Below are positions 22,103-23,686 of a stretch of DNA of 23,686 nt, in pieces. Below the pieces are notes generated by a model. It was not told where the DNA came from, searched no databases, and saw nothing but the letters and a program-made list of their open reading frames with translations. Numbering within the stretch: position 1 is the first letter of the stretch; each line of letters starts with the position of its first letter. This stretch comes from CAZGSV01 sp964528605 (GTDB lineage Bacteria > Armatimonadota > Zipacnadia > CAZGSV01): positions 1 through 23,686 of the forward strand of contig CAZGSV010000050.1 in the NCBI GenBank assembly GCA_964528605.1, read 5' to 3'. A program made the position numbers and the translations under genes.

Positions 22103-23686
22103 TCAACCAGGCACGGCGCTGGACGGAGTGGCTGGCGCCCGCGTTCGACCGAGGAGGGCGCGCACGACGACGACCGCGACCGCGCCGACGAGCGCGCCCA
22201 GCCACAATCCGTGCAGCACGCGCAGGAGCGTGAGGCTGATGGGGGAGTGCAGGTGGCAGAAGGAGTTGACCACCGAGACTTGCCCGACCGTTCCCAGCAG
22301 GAGCAGCACCTTGGCGGCTGCGGTTGCGTTGGTGTGGGTGTTGGCGCGAGCGGCGCGCACCCAGAGCCAGAGCCCCAGCAGCAGTAAGGGGTGCCCGAAG
22401 AGGAACTCCTTGCTGCGTGGCCGCGAGCCGAAGACGCGCTCCATGATGAGGCGGAAGGGCCGCTCGAGCGGGAGGGTCGCCACCTCAGAAACATTGCCGG
22501 AACGGAGCAGCCAGAGCGCGGCCACCACTGCTACCACCAGGGCTATGAGCAGATGCTTAACGCGCAACGGCTGCTCCACGAAGAGGCGCCACTCGCGCCC
22601 GGCGTCGGCGAGATTGTCGTGCGGCGCCAGAAGGGCCTCGCGCATCACGAGCCAGAGGAAGACCAGCAGCACCGGCGTTACCAGCGCCACCTTGACGCCC
22701 GAGAACAGGTCCACGGTGACCAGGAAGGTTCTGCTGTAGAGCAGGCCGCCAATGGTCAGGCCGCCGCAGAGCGAGACCGCTGTGGCAGCCGCGAGCGCCC
22801 AGGCGGGGCCACCGACGCGGCGCCAGGGGCTCTCGCTGCGAGTGATCGCCATCATGGCCAGGGTGGGGAACGCCACGGCTGAGAGCAGGGCCAGGAGTTT
22901 GCGAGCCAGGAGCGGTTGCGCGGCCAGCACGGTTGCGCTCAGCACCCACCCCGCCAAGCCAAGCACCATCGTCAGGCGCCAGGAGACTAGCCGCATCGTG
23001 CCCAGGATGAGGACGACCGCGGACCAGATGCCGATGGCCATGAGCACGGCAAGGGCGAGATTCGTGCCCAGGTCGGGGTAGGGCGTGGGCAGGCCGAGTT
23101 TGTAGCCTGCGCTCTCCAGGCCGCTCTTCAAGGCGCCCAGGTAGGCCAGGTTGCGGGAATAGATCCCCTGCGAAGGCCTGCAGAAGAGGCGGGCGTAGCA
23201 GACCCTGACGTTGCGCTCGCGCACCGCTCTGACAAAGCGGTCGCGAGCCTCGGCCGGCCGCATGGTCTCCATTTCCTGGGTGGTGATGCTGTGCAGCCGG
23301 AGCAGGTCCCCCTTGAGCACCCTCCCCAGCGTCTGGTCGCCGAACTGGCTGGCGAACTCTATGGAGCAGGTCTTGATGCCAGCCTTGTTGAGGGCCTGAG
23401 CGACCGCTTTGGCGAGGTCATCGTAGCCCAACACCTCGGCGCCCTCGGGCACCAGCGCCCAGGCCCCGAGCGAGGACAGTTGGGTGAGCAAGATTGCTAG
23501 CGACTCGCGGTTGTGGAGCGGGTCGTTACTTGGGCGGGCCAGTATACCCAAACGCGCGGCGGTCACGCGCCGGCAGATCCAGGGCGGCAGGCCGACGCCG
23601 GAGTTTGCCAGGCGCTCGTCGAAGATGACGCCCTCGACACGCACCCGAGTGCCGCGCAGTCGCACCCGCCCCGGCATCTTGGACTC
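22103..23686 (-). CDS. DUF5693 membrane protein, C-terminal 527 residues
   Basis: The frame is open to the window edge, so the N-terminus is missing. The first visible residues (ESKMPGRVRL) continue upstream, and a Met at 23677 is internal rather than a convincing start. The N-terminal part visible here (about 1-190) is soluble and carries the DUF5693 pattern: evenly spaced LHNRESLAILLTQLSSLG, VLGYDDLAKAV, IEFASQFGDQTLGRVL and the strong LHSITTQEM, AVRERNVRVCYARLF. The rest (about 205-515) has roughly nine to ten transmembrane helices, with a short loop EWRLFVEQPLRVKHLL late in the protein. The family is found in Firmicutes, Cyanobacteria and Armatimonadota and often lies near cell-wall polymer genes, but its function is unknown. 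Confidence 0.82.
   Translation of the reverse strand, partial: ESKMPGRVRLRGTRVRVEGVIFDERLANSGVGLPPWICRRVTAARLGILARPSNDPLHNRESLAILLTQLSSLGAWALVPEGAEVLGYDDLAKAVAQALNKAGIKTCSIEFASQFGDQTLGRVLKGDLLRLHSITTQEMETMRPAEARDRFVRAVRERNVRVCYARLFCRPSQGIYSRNLAYLGALKSGLESAGYKLGLPTPYPDLGTNLALAVLMAIGIWSAVVLILGTMRLVSWRLTMVLGLAGWVLSATVLAAQPLLARKLLALLSAVAFPTLAMMAITRSESPWRRVGGPAWALAAATAVSLCGGLTIGGLLYSRTFLVTVDLFSGVKVALVTPVLLVFLWLVMREALLAPHDNLADAGREWRLFVEQPLRVKHLLIALVVAVVAALWLLRSGNVSEVATLPLERPFRLIMERVFGSRPRSKEFLFGHPLLLLGLWLWVRAARANTHTNATAAAKVLLLLGTVGQVSVVNSFCHLHSPISLTLLRVLHGLWLGALVGAVAVVVVRALLGRTRAPATPSSAVPG

Overview
The window is high-GC bacterial chromosomal DNA, roughly two-thirds G+C by eye. It is densely packed with housekeeping genes in two large co-directional blocks plus a smaller accessory strip. 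Gene order on the left (truB-ribF-rpsO-pnp-M16 peptidase-dapB-asd-dapA) and in the middle (accB-accC-nusB-folD-xseA-xseB) resembles Firmicutes and other Terrabacteria. A DUF5693-type membrane protein, a divergent pseudopilin-like protein and the FecR/CHASE2 pair would fit an uncultured Armatimonadota-like lineage. That placement is an inference from gene order and protein style, not a phylogeny. No mobile elements, CRISPR arrays, tRNAs or rRNAs were seen, and no gene-free stretch exceeds about 145 bases.

Positions 1-9117 (+ strand) hold a translation/RNA block (truB, ribF, then rpsO and pnp behind a good internal promoter), an M16 zinc peptidase, the lysine/diaminopimelate genes dapB, asd and dapA, and a type-4 iron-sulfur uracil-DNA glycosylase. 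Genes overlap or lie within about 30 nt, except for the 102-nt gap before rpsO. Positions 9114-12134 hold a divergent pair: a membrane-anchored FecR-domain protein with a C-terminal Ig-like domain (-), and a CHASE2/class III nucleotide cyclase (+). The cyclase appears to lack the catalytic transition-state arginine. Both genes run tail-on into their neighbours: FecR shares a CTAG stop with the glycosylase, and the cyclase overlaps xseB by 37 nt.

Positions 12098-18002 (- strand, read right to left) form one apparent operon: dapF, accB, a pseudopilin-like gene, accC, nusB, folD, xseA, xseB. It is driven by a near-consensus promoter just upstream of dapF. The acetyl-CoA carboxylase subunits are unusual. 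The carrier protein has SVKL instead of AMKM at the biotin lysine. The biotin carboxylase departs from two very conserved motifs and appears to begin with a CTG codon. Positions 18060-20214 (+ strand) hold a metallo-beta-lactamase-fold hydrolase, a PilZ protein and thiD. Their promoter shares a palindromic -35/-35 core with the dapF promoter. Positions 20271-23686 (- strand) hold a YhaM-like OB/HD exoribonuclease, a secreted or lipoprotein-like unknown, and the C-terminal part of a DUF5693 membrane protein cut by the window edge.

Most of the window is core metabolism: lysine/peptidoglycan precursors (dapA, dapB, asd, dapF), fatty-acid precursor supply (accB, accC), one-carbon metabolism (folD), thiamine and flavin cofactors (thiD, ribF), RNA turnover (pnp, YhaM-like) and DNA repair (uracil-DNA glycosylase, exonuclease VII). 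The parts most worth a second look are the FecR/CHASE2 module with an atypical cyclase, the divergent AccB/AccC pair with an embedded pseudopilin gene, and an aspartate-semialdehyde dehydrogenase with an altered active-site residue.
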